A stretch of DNA of 61,756 nucleotides from an uncultured Gammaproteobacteria bacterium (GTDB lineage: Bacteria; Pseudomonadota; Gammaproteobacteria; Arenicellales; JAANXG01). Positions 1-8,450 of the stretch are shown one piece after another. Numbering within the stretch: position 1 is the first letter of the stretch; every line of letters starts with the position of its first letter. The notes beneath the pieces were generated by a model, which saw nothing but the letters and a program-made list of their open reading frames with translations, was not told the origin of the DNA and did not search any database. The translations under genes and the position numbers were made by a program. Location: the NCBI GenBank assembly GCA_947259175.1, contig CAMYKW010000024.1, positions 37,951-99,706 on the forward strand. The letters run 5' to 3'.

Positions 1-96
1 ACCCATAGCTACGGCTATGGGTTTCGTTCCAGCGCGGCGTCCAGTCGCCCGGTCTCTTCGCCAGCATCCGGGATCCTGGTGAGAAATGCGGGCTAG
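1..96. mobile_element. Partial copy of a CTAG-targeting MITE-like element (right end)
   Basis: This is the right end of the repeat family also seen at 4023, 23655 and 61564. It ends in CCTGGTGAGAAATGCGGG followed by CTAG at 93-96. Positions 1-22 form a perfect hairpin, ACCCATAGC-TACG-GCTATGGGT, which is also present in the 23.7-kb copy (loop inverted) and in the 61.7-kb copy (2-base loop). Bases 47-97 are identical to the end of the 4-kb copy. The left part lies outside the window. No protein is encoded. The terminal CTA, read on the minus strand, is the TAG stop codon of xerC. Confidence 0.85.
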
Positions 97-995
97 GGTT
101 TCTTTTTCGCCCTCGGGTGCGCCTGGTCGTAGACCTTGGCCAGGTGCTGAAAATCCAAATGGGTATACACCTGTGTCGTGCTGATATTGGCGTGGCCCAG
201 GAGTTCCTGAACCGCCCGCAATTCGCCACTGGATTCCAACAAGTGACTGGCGAAACTGTGGCGCAGCGCGTGCGGATGCACCGACACATCCAGACCTTGG
301 CGATTTCCCCAGTACTTGATTCGCTGCTGCACTCCGCGCGGCGTCATGCGCCCCCCTCTCCTGGTGATGAACAGCGCCGGTTCGTCGTTGCCGGTCAGAC
401 GTTCGCGCTGCGCCAGCCAGTCGTTAATGGCGCGCAGGGCCAGGCGCCCCACGGGGACTTCGCGGGTTTTGCCGCCCTTTCCGCGAACTCGCACCAGCGC
501 CTGCCGCCGGTCCAGATGCGCCAGGTCGAGACCGATTAACTCCGACAACCGCAATCCCGATGAATAGAGCAGCTCCATAATGGCGCGATCCCGCAGCGCC
601 AGCAGATCCTTCGCCTGCACCGCGACCAACAGCGAAACCTGGTCCACCGTCAACGCGGCGGGCAGGCGCTTCTCGGAGCGCGGCGCGCGAATCCCGGCGA
701 ACGGGTTATTGGCGGCAACACGCTCACGTATCAGATAACGATACAGGGAGCGCGCCGCAGATAGCGCGCGTTGTATGCTGCGCCCGGAAAGCCCGGACTT
801 GTGTAAGTGCATGATAAACGTGCGTGCCCGGTGCGCGTCGAGATCGCGCCACGCCTCGACACCCAGCCCATCGCAATGCGCGGTCAAGCGTTTCAAATCA
901 CGGGAATAGGCGGACTGCGTGTGTCGCGACATGCGCCGCTCGGCGCCGAGATACCCCAGAAAATCACCGATCTGTCTTTGGGATTCCGGGGTCAC
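93..995 (-). CDS. xerC: Tyrosine recombinase XerC
   Basis: Site-specific recombinase that, with XerD, resolves chromosome dimers at dif. The 300-residue protein has an N-terminal SAM-like core-binding domain (about 1-90) and a C-terminal catalytic domain. The full active-site set is visible: Arg in SSGLRLSE, Lys in VRGKGGKTRE, His and Arg in HALRHSFASH, His in LGHANIS and the Tyr nucleophile in TTQVYTHLD. I chose the GTG at 995 because it follows the DUF484 stop by four bases and gives the usual family length; a longer frame upstream would overlap DUF484. The C-terminus (AHPRAKKKP) looks natural. Its TAG stop lies in the CTAG at the edge of a MITE-like element. Order dapF-DUF484-xerC matches E. 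coli; the next gene there, yigB, would lie outside the window. Confidence 0.95.
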   Translation of the reverse strand: MTPESQRQIGDFLGYLGAERRMSRHTQSAYSRDLKRLTAHCDGLGVEAWRDLDAHRARTFIMHLHKSGLSGRSIQRALSAARSLYRYLIRERVAANNPFAGIRAPRSEKRLPAALTVDQVSLLVAVQAKDLLALRDRAIMELLYSSGLRLSELIGLDLAHLDRRQALVRVRGKGGKTREVPVGRLALRAINDWLAQRERLTGNDEPALFITRRGGRMTPRGVQQRIKYWGNRQGLDVSVHPHALRHSFASHLLESSGELRAVQELLGHANISTTQVYTHLDFQHLAKVYDQAHPRAKKKP

Positions 996-999
996 CGCA

Positions 1000-1698
1000 T
1001 CAGCCCAACAGCCGCCGCAGAACCACGCCGACGACGCGCCCCAGACGGTCGAGGAACCAGGTCCCGAGATCGGCGCGAAACCGGCCCTCATCCGGCGATG
1101 CGAGCGCCAGAACCCCGATCGGATCGCCATGCCCCAGGGGTATCAGCGCACAAGAACCCACTTTCTGCGCTTGGTCCGCGAACAAGTACGTGAGCACTTG
1201 CAAGGGAAGCCGGTCATCGCAAACGCTCCGCCCATGCGCGATTCGCGCATACACTTGCCGGTACTCTTTATCGGTACTGCCGGCAAATTCGTTGCGTTTC
1301 GGTAATTCGTGCTCGTCGCTTGCGATCCTTATCACCGCCAATGGCACGTCAAATTGCTCTTTGATCGTGGCTGGCAACACATCCAACGCGGAATCGAGAC
1401 CGTCCTGAACGATTGCCGCCAGCAACACCTCGTACAGTTGCTCGTTGAGGGACTCGTTCTGTTTGGCGGTCGAGACTAACGCGCGTAATTTCTTTCTTAG
1501 CGATTCGTTATTCTCACGCAACACGTCGACTTGCTTTTCAATAAGCGACACGCCACTGCCCGATTCGTGGGAAACCTGCATATCGATGAGCAATTCCGGG
1601 TGCCGTTTCAGGAAGTCCCGGTGATTGCGTAAATATTCGATGACGCGTTGCTCTTCCTGCAGGTCGTCACTCTGGTCAACATTTGCTTTGTGCGTCAT
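1000..1698 (-). CDS. DUF484 family protein (YigA-like)
   Basis: A 232-residue cytoplasmic protein of the DUF484 family, which has a GAF-like fold and sits between dapF and xerC in many gammaproteobacteria. The N-terminus (EYLRNHRDFLKRHPELL) is the conserved opening of the family; it is followed by a coiled-coil-prone stretch (VDVLRENNESLRKKLRAL, about residues 75-95) and a GAF-like second half. It starts 20 bases after dapF and ends four bases before xerC, so the three genes are probably one operon. Its biochemical role is not established; co-occurrence suggests a link to recombination or cell-wall precursor supply. Confidence 0.9.
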   Translation of the reverse strand: MTHKANVDQSDDLQEEQRVIEYLRNHRDFLKRHPELLIDMQVSHESGSGVSLIEKQVDVLRENNESLRKKLRALVSTAKQNESLNEQLYEVLLAAIVQDGLDSALDVLPATIKEQFDVPLAVIRIASDEHELPKRNEFAGSTDKEYRQVYARIAHGRSVCDDRLPLQVLTYLFADQAQKVGSCALIPLGHGDPIGVLALASPDEGRFRADLGTWFLDRLGRVVGVVLRRLLG

Positions 1699-1718
1699 TT
1701 ACCCTCCGGCGCTAATAT

Positions 1719-2555
1719 TCACAATGTCAATTTCAGATCTCCTTCGAACACGGACTGCGCAGGCCCGGTCATGAACACCGGTTGATTATCGCCGGTCCAC
1801 TCGACCTTCAAGCGGCCACCGGGTAAATCCACGGTCACCACTTCGTCCAGCAGATCGAGCTTTTTACCCGCGACCACCGCGGCACAGGCGCCGCTACCAC
1901 AAGCAGGCGTTTCTCCGACCCCACGCTCGTACACGCGCAAACGTATATGATCGCGCCCGCAAACCTGCATGAATCCGGCGTTGACCCGCTGCGGAAACCG
2001 CTGATGACTCTCTATCATCGCACCCCGCGCGCGGACCGGGGTCTGCGCTACGTCTGCGACAACCTGCACCGCGTGGGGATTACCCATGGATAGCGCCGAA
2101 ATCTCTATTTCACCGTCGTCCAGCTGCAAATCGTACACATCTTGCCGGTTTGGCGCGATAAACGGAATATCCTCCGGCGCGAACCGCGGCACCGGCATAT
2201 TCACCCGCACCTCATCGTTAGCGAGAACATTCAGCGTCAACACATCCAGAGCGGTTTTTACTTTGATCTCGGTTTTGTCCGTCAAGCCGGACTCGCGCAC
2301 GAAAAGCGCAATGCAACGGGCACCATTACCGCACTGCGCGACTTCGCCACCGTCGGCATTGAGAATTCGAAATCCAAAATCCACATCATCAACAGGCGGG
2401 TTTTCCACCAGAAGAATCTGGTCGCAGCCCACCCCCAACCTCCGGTCGGCAATACGCCGCGCGTGGTCCGCGTCGATTGCGACACGCTGAGAGATCGCGT
2501 CAATGACAACGAAATCGTTGCCAAGCGCCTGCATCTTGGTGAACTTTATGCCCAT
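1719..2555 (-). CDS. dapF: Diaminopimelate epimerase
   Basis: Converts LL- to meso-diaminopimelate for lysine and peptidoglycan synthesis. The protein is 278 residues, the usual length. Both catalytic cysteines are visible: the first in GGEVAQCGNGARC (about residue 76) and the second in GETPACGSGACA (about 220). The N-terminus MGIKFTKMQALGNDFVVID is typical. First gene of the dapF-DUF484-xerC unit, transcribed away from the small membrane-protein gene at 2609; the 53 bases between them must hold both promoters. Confidence 0.97.
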   Translation of the reverse strand: MGIKFTKMQALGNDFVVIDAISQRVAIDADHARRIADRRLGVGCDQILLVENPPVDDVDFGFRILNADGGEVAQCGNGARCIALFVRESGLTDKTEIKVKTALDVLTLNVLANDEVRVNMPVPRFAPEDIPFIAPNRQDVYDLQLDDGEIEISALSMGNPHAVQVVADVAQTPVRARGAMIESHQRFPQRVNAGFMQVCGRDHIRLRVYERGVGETPACGSGACAAVVAGKKLDLLDEVVTVDLPGGRLKVEWTGDNQPVFMTGPAQSVFEGDLKLTL

Positions 2556-2608
2556 CGGTCACACAGACTGTTGTATATTCGGGAGGAATACGAGGTAACC
2601 GCCAATCC

Positions 2609-2881
2609 GTGAAACCCTATATCACAGAAAAATTTCATTACCTAAAGACCCATCCACGAAGAGGGGTGCGTATTACCGCCGGTATTCTACTCGTCATCGG
2701 GGGCATTTTTGGAGCATTACCCGTGCTTGGATTCTGGATGTTGCCGCTGGGACTCATTCTGCTGTCGGTGGACTTTCCATGGGCGAAACGAGTGCTTACC
2801 AGGTTAAAGCTGTGGTGGCGTCGGCTGAAATCAGTGCTCCGAAACAAAGCGCCCAATATCGAGCCGCCGCAAAGGGATTAA
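2609..2881 (+). CDS. Small two-helix membrane protein, unknown function
   Basis: A 90-residue protein starting at GTG with a weak GAGG upstream. It has two hydrophobic segments (about residues 20-36 and 40-54) joined by a Pro-Gly turn (ALPVLGFWMLPLGL), then a strongly basic tail (KRVLTRLKLWWRRLK). The motif LPVLGFWMLPLGL...FPWAKR resembles short PGPGW-like inner-membrane proteins of proteobacteria whose function is unknown. It is divergent from dapF and convergent with the methyltransferase at 2887, leaving five bases between them. Confidence 0.7.
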   Translation: MKPYITEKFHYLKTHPRRGVRITAGILLVIGGIFGALPVLGFWMLPLGLILLSVDFPWAKRVLTRLKLWWRRLKSVLRNKAPNIEPPQRD

Positions 2882-2886
2882 TCCGC

Positions 2887-3555
2887 CTACACCCGGCCAT
2901 AGGCCGCCAGATGCCGGTCGCTGATCTGCTCCACCGTGAAATGCGACTGGCCCGCCTCGACCAGCTGTTCCCGCACCTCCTCCTCGCGATAAGCCGCCAA
3001 CAGCGAGTGATAAAAATCACGCTTCAAGATATGCGGCTCGTTACCCGAGTACTGCTCCACGATCCCGCGCGCCGCATCCTGGGAACTCGGCCTTCTGAGA
3101 TCCATCACCAACACCGGCGCGCCGCCTTTGGCATGTTCCGCGATCATGCGCCACAAGGCCCCGGGGTCATCCAAATGATGCAACAGGCTGTTGCTGATTA
3201 CGCCGTCGAAAGGTTCCAGCACAGCCGCGGGCGCCGGCTCCTGTCCGATGCGCCAGCGAACTGTATGGATACGGTCCGCCATACCGGCACGCGCGATGGC
3301 GCCATCCGCCAGCGCGATCATCGACGGCGCGCCATCGACGGCCACCACGTGCAGCTGCCCAAATAAGCGAGCGAGTCGAATGGGTATGTCCGCCGGGCCG
3401 CAACCGAGATCCAGCACGCGCCCCCGCTTGAAATCCGGAAAACGGCTCGCAAAGGTTTCCACGAACAAGGAATTGGCCTGATCGAAGTCGCCCTCGGCGT
3501 AGGCCCTGGCCTGATCGGGGTCGTCCATTAATTCCGGTTCGGGAACGCGCTTCAT
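2887..3555 (-). CDS. Class I SAM-dependent methyltransferase
   Basis: A 222-residue predicted methyltransferase. Motif I is VLDLGCGPADIPIRLA (about residue 48), followed by an acidic post-I residue in VVAVDGAPSMIA and motif IV in FDGVISNSLLHHLDDP, as in the Methyltransf_11/25 fold. The substrate is unknown. I chose the ATG at 3555 (MKRVPEPELMDD); the frame stays open about 60 codons further upstream, but that part lacks family character and would overlap the GGCT gene's 5' end. It is divergent from the GGCT-like gene at 3649. Confidence 0.85.
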   Translation of the reverse strand: MKRVPEPELMDDPDQARAYAEGDFDQANSLFVETFASRFPDFKRGRVLDLGCGPADIPIRLARLFGQLHVVAVDGAPSMIALADGAIARAGMADRIHTVRWRIGQEPAPAAVLEPFDGVISNSLLHHLDDPGALWRMIAEHAKGGAPVLVMDLRRPSSQDAARGIVEQYSGNEPHILKRDFYHSLLAAYREEEVREQLVEAGQSHFTVEQISDRHLAAYGRV

Positions 3556-3648
3556 GTTCAATCCGGGGCCTCGCTTCCAGGCCGGGTGTGGCGGTTGTAC
3601 AATTTCTCGACCAATACGATGGGTTGCACCGGTAAGAAAAAAAGCTCC

Positions 3649-4026
3649 ATGTTTGAATTGGTGTTTGTCTACGGCACACTGCGGCGCGGACAGCGCAATC
3701 ATTATATGCTGTATTCGTCCGCTTTTGTCGCAGCGCACGTCACTGAACCTCGTTTCACGATGTTGGATCTCGGTAGCTATCCGGGAGTGGTGCCTGGGGG
3801 CGACTGCGCGATTAGCGGAGAACTTTATCGCATCACCGCGGCAACCCTCGCAGAGTTGGACGAGCTCGAGGACTACCCGCTACGTTATGGCCGCGCGGCA
3901 CTGACCACTGAATTCGGCCGTGCGTGGATATATCTGTATCGGTACCGCAGCGCACAGAAGCGGGTTATCGCAAGCGGTGACTGGCTGACGGCAATGACGG
4001 CGACAATGAACAGCGTCCGCCGCTAG
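3649..4026 (+). CDS. Gamma-glutamylcyclotransferase-family protein
   Basis: A 125-residue protein of the GGCT-like/AIG2 (YtfP) fold. The signature VYGTLRRGQRNHYML lies at residues 7-21 and an acidic segment with the likely catalytic Glu is in LAELDELEDYP (about 75-85). YtfP-type members act on gamma-glutamyl amines or remain uncharacterised, so the substrate is open. I chose the ATG at 3649; upstream in-frame codons do not fit the family. The gene ends CGC-CGC-TAG, and this TAG is within the CTAG bordering the MITE-like element at 4023. Before insertion it would have overlapped cysQ tail to tail by four bases. Confidence 0.85.
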   Translation: MFELVFVYGTLRRGQRNHYMLYSSAFVAAHVTEPRFTMLDLGSYPGVVPGGDCAISGELYRITAATLAELDELEDYPLRYGRAALTTEFGRAWIYLYRYRSAQKRVIASGDWLTAMTATMNSVRR

Positions 4027-4170
4027 CCCGCATTTCTCACCAGGCGCCCAGCTACTATTCCTGGCACCCCCCGGGATGACTCGTGACGTCAATTCTATGA
4101 AGAGACAGCTTAATTTCCTGGCCCGGTCTCTTCGCCAGCATCCGGGATCCTGGTGAGAAATGCGGGCTAG
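4023..4170. mobile_element. Short MITE-like element between convergent genes, flanked by CTAG
   Basis: A CTAG at 4023-4026 and another at 4167-4170 flank a 140-bp element with perfect 18-bp inverted ends (CCCGCATTTCTCACCAGG at 4027-4044 and its complement at 4149-4166). It is shorter than the 245-bp copy at 23.7 kb and lacks the ACCCATAGC hairpin, so it looks internally deleted. No protein is encoded. The left CTAG holds the stop codon of the GGCT gene and the right CTAG, on the minus strand, holds the stop of cysQ. Transcripts from either side could fold the inverted ends into a long stem and act as a terminator, but there is no T-run. Confidence 0.9.
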
Positions 4171-5000
4171 GCCTTCTCCTGTATGCCGTCCAGCAGGCTG
4201 TACCAGTCGTAATCCCCCGAACCGCTGGCTATGAACCACGGATTCAACAATGAATCCTTGTTGTAGCGCAGCGGTGTTCCTTCGCAATCAGTCAGCCTGC
4301 CGCCGGCCGATTCGAGCACACATTGAGCCGCCGCCGTATCCCACTCGTAGGTAGGCCCCAGTCGCGGGTACACATCGCCCCGACCTTCGGCGACGATACA
4401 GATTTTCAGCGCGCTGCCCATGCTGATGGTGTCGTATCCGCCCTCCCGGTCCTTGAGGCGCGACAGAAACTTAACCAGCGCGTCGCGTCCGTGAGATCGG
4501 CTGGCCACCACCTGGGGCGGTCCGCCGCGATATGACTTGACACAAATACTGCGGGCTTTGCCGTCGCCGGCATCCCGGTACGCCGCGCCTCCCGCGTGGG
4601 ACCAGTGAGTCAATCCTTTCACCGGCGTATGCACCACGCCCAGCACCGGCTGGTGACCGTCGATCAAGGCTATATTAACGGTGAATTCACCGTTGCGTTT
4701 GACAAACTCACGCGTGCCATCCAGAGGATCGACCAACCAGAATTGCCGCCATTGCTTGCGGCTGGCGTGGTCCTGGGACGTGGACTCCTCCGACAATACC
4801 GGGACGTCTGTATCGAGACCCGCCAGTTCCCGACAGATGATGTCGTGGGACGCACGATCGGCGGTGGTCAACGGCGTCCCGTCCGTCTTGGTATGGACAT
4901 CGAAGCCTTTGTCGTAGATAGCAAGTATGCGCTCTCCTGCGTGCCGCGCTATGCCTGCGACTTGCGGTATCAGACCTACCAGGTCTTTGTGTTTATACAT
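4167..5000 (-). CDS. cysQ: 3'(2'),5'-bisphosphate nucleotidase CysQ
   Basis: Hydrolyses 3'-phosphoadenosine 5'-phosphate, recycling the by-product of sulfate assimilation and of sulfotransferases. The protein is 277 residues of the inositol-monophosphatase fold. Metal-binding motifs are visible: DGTPLTTADRASHD near residue 40, a Glu pair in VLSEES, DPLDGTREFVKRNGEFTVN near 90-110 and WDTAAAQCVLESAGG near 215-235. It overlaps the end of nudE by 25 bases and is probably co-transcribed with it. The stop TAG is inside the CTAG bordering a MITE-like element, with the C-terminus (DGIQEKA) intact. A sulfotransferase gene at 48.1 kb would make PAP for it, though the two are not linked. Confidence 0.93.
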   Translation of the reverse strand: MYKHKDLVGLIPQVAGIARHAGERILAIYDKGFDVHTKTDGTPLTTADRASHDIICRELAGLDTDVPVLSEESTSQDHASRKQWRQFWLVDPLDGTREFVKRNGEFTVNIALIDGHQPVLGVVHTPVKGLTHWSHAGGAAYRDAGDGKARSICVKSYRGGPPQVVASRSHGRDALVKFLSRLKDREGGYDTISMGSALKICIVAEGRGDVYPRLGPTYEWDTAAAQCVLESAGGRLTDCEGTPLRYNKDSLLNPWFIASGSGDYDWYSLLDGIQEKA

Positions 5001-5542
5001 CTGTCTTCCAAATAATGTTGTAGTAAATACAGTGCGGCGACGCTCCGCGCCTCAAGGAAGTCCTCCTGCTCGAGCAGCGATTTGAATTCATTGATTTTCC
5101 ACGGCACCACTTGAATCGGCTCGGGTTCATCTCCAGCAACGCGCTTGGGAAACAGCTGCTCCGCCAATACGATCTGGGTCTCGAAATTGGCGTATCCCGG
5201 AGCCACTGAGAGTGTCTTCAGGACGGTGAGGCGCCGCGCGCCATACCCGATCTCTTCCTGGATCTCTCGATCCGCGGCAGATTCCGCGGATTCACCATTC
5301 TCGATGAGCCCCTTTGGAAATCCCAGCTCATAGCGGTCCACTCCGGCCGCGTACTCTCGTATCAACAGCACCGTATCCCTGTCCAGCAACGGTATAATCA
5401 GAACCGCACCCGCGCCGCGGCTGCACAATCGCTCGTAGTCGACCTCTGCGCCATTGGAAAAGCGGAGGTGAATCCGCTCGATGGAGAACACTCGGGTATC
5501 CGCGATTAACTGCTTTTGTACAACGGTGGGTTTCTTGGTCAT
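4976..5542 (-). CDS. nudE: ADP compounds hydrolase NudE (Nudix)
   Basis: Nudix hydrolase acting on ADP-ribose, NADH and diadenosine polyphosphates in the NudE family. The Nudix box is clear: GLIENGESAESAADREIQEEIG (Gx5Ex7REUxEExGU) at about residues 80-101. Length (188 residues) and the opening KKPTVVQKQLIADTRVF fit NudE. It precedes cysQ with a 25-base overlap and is divergent from yrfG at 5641, as in the E. coli nudE-yrfG neighbourhood. The 98-base intergenic region should carry both promoters. Confidence 0.92.
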   Translation of the reverse strand: MTKKPTVVQKQLIADTRVFSIERIHLRFSNGAEVDYERLCSRGAGAVLIIPLLDRDTVLLIREYAAGVDRYELGFPKGLIENGESAESAADREIQEEIGYGARRLTVLKTLSVAPGYANFETQIVLAEQLFPKRVAGDEPEPIQVVPWKINEFKSLLEQEDFLEARSVAALYLLQHYLEDRCINTKTW

Positions 5543-5640
5543 CTGGTCTTTGCGATGCGCGTTTCAAGACATTATAACTACACTGTCAATCGACAGCCGC
5601 CATATTATGATTGCGCAAACACATTATGCACGACAGCATC

Positions 5641-6336
5641 ATGATTGACTGGAGCGAAATCGACACCGTGCTTCTTGACATGGACGGCACTTTACTGGAC
5701 TTGCACTTTGACAACCACTTCTGGTTGACCCATGTGCCGCATCATTTCGCCAACAAACATGGCATGGGAATTGAACAGGCAACCCAGGACCTGCTTGCTC
5801 GATATCGTAAAGTGGAGGGTTCCTTGAACTGGTATTGCGTGGACTACTGGTCGGATGAACTGGGACTGGACATCGTACAGTTGAAACACGAAATGTCTCA
5901 CAAGATCTCGGTCAGACCGAAGGTCATACAGTTCCTGGAAACGATTCAGACATTGAGCATAGATTTATGGCTGGTCACTAATGCGCACAAAAAGGCGATC
6001 GAGGTGAAAATGAGGTATACCGGCCTAGCGCCGCATTTCGACACGATTGTGTGCTCACACGACATCGGGGCCCCCAAAGAGGAGTATGAGTTCTGGACTC
6101 TTCTGCATCTGCGACATCCCTTCGACACCCGTCGCACATTGTTCATCGACGATAATCTAAACGTGTTGCGCGCCGCACGGGATTATGGTGTTCGTTATCT
6201 ACTCGCCATATACCAACCGGACTCACAGCAACCGGTGCGGGATGTGGACGAATTCCTCGCGATTCGCTCCTTCGACGAAATCATGCCGAAAAGCAATGCG
6301 CCGGCCTCCCAAACCGAAACCCAACGAAAGCAATAA
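5641..6336 (+). CDS. yrfG: GMP/IMP nucleotidase YrfG (HAD family)
   Basis: HAD-superfamily 5'-nucleotidase that dephosphorylates GMP and IMP in the characterised E. coli protein. Motif I is LLDMDGTLLDLHFDN with both Asp residues, motif II is LVTNAHK, and motif IV is TLFIDDNLNVLRAA. The conserved LNWYCVDYWSDELGLDI is diagnostic of YrfG. I chose the ATG at 5641 (MIDWSEIDTVLLDMDG), which matches the family start; ATG at 5626 or TTG at 5611 would add 5 or 10 residues. It is divergent from nudE. Confidence 0.92.
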   Translation: MIDWSEIDTVLLDMDGTLLDLHFDNHFWLTHVPHHFANKHGMGIEQATQDLLARYRKVEGSLNWYCVDYWSDELGLDIVQLKHEMSHKISVRPKVIQFLETIQTLSIDLWLVTNAHKKAIEVKMRYTGLAPHFDTIVCSHDIGAPKEEYEFWTLLHLRHPFDTRRTLFIDDNLNVLRAARDYGVRYLLAIYQPDSQQPVRDVDEFLAIRSFDEIMPKSNAPASQTETQRKQ

Positions 6337-6419
6337 TGCGTATTGACTTGAATATCCGCTCTGACTGTATCATCAGTTGATTGCCGCCAGACAACAACCA
6401 GCGCCGGGAGTCGTATTCT

Positions 6420-6911
6420 ATGAAAACTGCGGACTTGTACGACGTTTACGGGGAACAGCTACAGGTGGCGGTCCCGGCATTCGAGAGCTACGGGGCGCAA
6501 CATGCATTTTCCGGACAGATCACCACACTGAAGCTGTTTGAAGACAACACGCTGGTGCGAGAAACTCTGAATCAACCCGGAGTAGGCAAGGTGTTGGTCG
6601 TCGACGGAGGTGGCTCGTTACGTTGCGCACTGCTCGGTGATCAGTTGGCGAAACTGGCGGTTGATAACGGCTGGTCGGGAATAATAATCAATGGCTGCAT
6701 CCGGGACTCGGATGTGATCAGGACCCTGGACATCGGCGTCAAGGCATTGAACACCAATCCGGCAAAGAGTGCCAAACGCGGCGAGGGACAAAGGGATATC
6801 GAGGTTCAATTTGCCGGAGCAAGATTTGCACCCGGCGCCTATGTGTACGCGGATACCGACGGTATCGTGATATCAGACCGGAGCTTGAACGAGTCGGAGC
6901 CAAGAAAATGA
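6420..6911 (+). CDS. rraA: RraA family protein (RNase E activity regulator type)
   Basis: A 163-residue RraA-fold protein. In E. coli RraA binds RNase E and inhibits it; close homologues can be HMG/CHA aldolases. Family signatures are [35 protein letters not shown] and [11 protein letters not shown]. The short length and lack of the extra aldolase active-site region favour the RraA type. ATG at 6420 is the natural start ([10 protein letters not shown]). It overlaps the next gene by four bases (ATGA), indicating translational coupling with the STAS/SEC14-like gene and probably zapE. Confidence 0.9.
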   Translation: MKTADLYDVYGEQLQVAVPAFESYGAQHAFSGQITTLKLFEDNTLVRETLNQPGVGKVLVVDGGGSLRCALLGDQLAKLAVDNGWSGIIINGCIRDSDVIRTLDIGVKALNTNPAKSAKRGEGQRDIEVQFAGARFAPGAYVYADTDGIVISDRSLNESEPRK

Positions 6912-7255
6912 TTGTGATTGAAGAACAGGAAGACGTATTAAAAGTGCATGTCTATGCGGAGTTCACATTGGATGACTTCCGGGAATTTGAGGATGCGGTG
7001 ACCAACGAACTTCGCGAGTATGACCATGTGAAGGTGTTATTCGATCTAACTAATATGGAACGTTTCAGCATGGATATGGCCGTTGAAGAACTCAAATTCA
7101 ACAAGAAACACGCCCGCGACTATGAGCGCATCGCAGTAGTGACCGACAACCAATGGCATGCCTGGGTCGGCTGGCTCGCGGGTGCGTTCGTGGACGCCGA
7201 GGTGCAGCAGTTCGACGACGTGGATAGCGCCGGCACCTGGCTGGAGGCCGGGTGA
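6908..7255 (+). CDS. SpoIIAA-like STAS/SEC14 domain protein
   Basis: A 115-residue cytoplasmic protein of the SpoIIAA-like (DUF3478) family. The alternating strand/helix pattern, the core [23 protein letters not shown] and the ending [17 protein letters not shown] fit the fold, whose members may bind lipids or act as partner-switch modules. Function is unknown. The ATGA overlap with rraA and the 55-base gap before zapE place it in one operon. Confidence 0.85.
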   Translation: MIVIEEQEDVLKVHVYAEFTLDDFREFEDAVTNELREYDHVKVLFDLTNMERFSMDMAVEELKFNKKHARDYERIAVVTDNQWHAWVGWLAGAFVDAEVQQFDDVDSAGTWLEAG

Positions 7256-7310
7256 CGACCCGAGTCAGTGTTCGCACCCCAAAAGGCGGATGCGAATCAA
7301 TCATGTGACA

Positions 7311-8417
7311 ATGAGCGTGACACCGATAGACTGTTACCGGGCGGACTTGGGCAAGAGGGACTTTCAATACGACGCGGCCCAGCAACAAGCGGTTTTTCAC
7401 TTGCAGCGGTTGTACGAGGATTTGATTTCACGTCCGCCACCAAAACGCGGACGGCTGGCCCGCTTCACCCGCAGAATAAGCGGAAAACCGCCGATAGATC
7501 CGGTGCGCGGTGTGTACTTATGGGGCGGGGTTGGCCGCGGCAAGACCTACCTCATGGACATGTTCTTCGACTGCCTGCCTTTTCCCGACAAAAAGCGCAC
7601 TCACTTCCACCGCTTTATGAACAAGACCCATGAGCAGCTGAAGTCTCTGCGCGATGCGACCGATCCTCTGTCCATCGTCGCGCAACGATTTGCCGACTCG
7701 ACACGGGTGCTGTGCTTTGATGAATTTGTAGTCAAGGACATCGGCGATGCGATGATACTCGCCGTGCTGCTGAAGCACCTGTTATCGAGGCACGTCGCGT
7801 TGGTGGTCACTTCCAACATCCCGCCAGATGCGCTCTACAAGGACGGACTGCAACGTGACCGCTTCCAACCGGCGATCGAACTCATCAGGGGTCACACAAA
7901 GGTAGTCGAGGTTAACGGAAAACTTGACTACCGACTGCAGTTCCTGGATCACGCGAAGACCTACTTCAGCCCAGCAAATGAATCCGCAGAGGCCGGCCTG
8001 TTGCATAATTTCGAGCACATGATCCCGGAGCTTGGCGTCAATGGCACAAGTCTGGAAATACACGGGCGTGAAATTCAAACCAAACGCCACGCCGGGGATG
8101 TGGTTTGGTTCGACTTTGATGCGCTGTGCGTCGGTCCGCGCTCACAAAACGACTACCTGGAACTCGCCAGATGTTTCCACACCGTGTTTGTGTCCGGCAT
8201 ACCTCTGCTGGACGGCGAATCCGACGACCAGGCGCGGCGACTAATCAATCTCGTGGATATCCTGTACGATCATAACGTAAAGCTATTGGTCTCAGCCGCC
8301 ACCGCGCCGGATGGTTTGTATATCGGCACACGCATGCGTGAAGAATTCGCGCGCACCGCCAGCCGGCTGATGGAAATGCAGACCCACACGTATCTTGCCA
8401 AGACACATATCGCGTAA
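7311..8417 (+). CDS. zapE: Cell division protein ZapE (AFG1-like ATPase)
   Basis: A 368-residue AFG1/ZapE ATPase; in E. coli ZapE associates with the Z ring and affects its stability under stress. Walker A is GGVGRGKT (about residues 72-79), Walker B is VLCFDEFVVKD, and the sensor-1 region is VVTSNIPPDALYKDGLQRDRF. I chose the ATG at 7311 (MSVTPIDCYRADL), which matches the family start; further in-frame codons reach 7158 but lie in the preceding gene. Probably the last gene of the rraA unit. Confidence 0.92.
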   Translation: MSVTPIDCYRADLGKRDFQYDAAQQQAVFHLQRLYEDLISRPPPKRGRLARFTRRISGKPPIDPVRGVYLWGGVGRGKTYLMDMFFDCLPFPDKKRTHFHRFMNKTHEQLKSLRDATDPLSIVAQRFADSTRVLCFDEFVVKDIGDAMILAVLLKHLLSRHVALVVTSNIPPDALYKDGLQRDRFQPAIELIRGHTKVVEVNGKLDYRLQFLDHAKTYFSPANESAEAGLLHNFEHMIPELGVNGTSLEIHGREIQTKRHAGDVVWFDFDALCVGPRSQNDYLELARCFHTVFVSGIPLLDGESDDQARRLINLVDILYDHNVKLLVSAATAPDGLYIGTRMREEFARTASRLMEMQTHTYLAKTHIA

Positions 8418-8450
8418 CACCCGCACCAGCACACATTGCATCATGAAACC

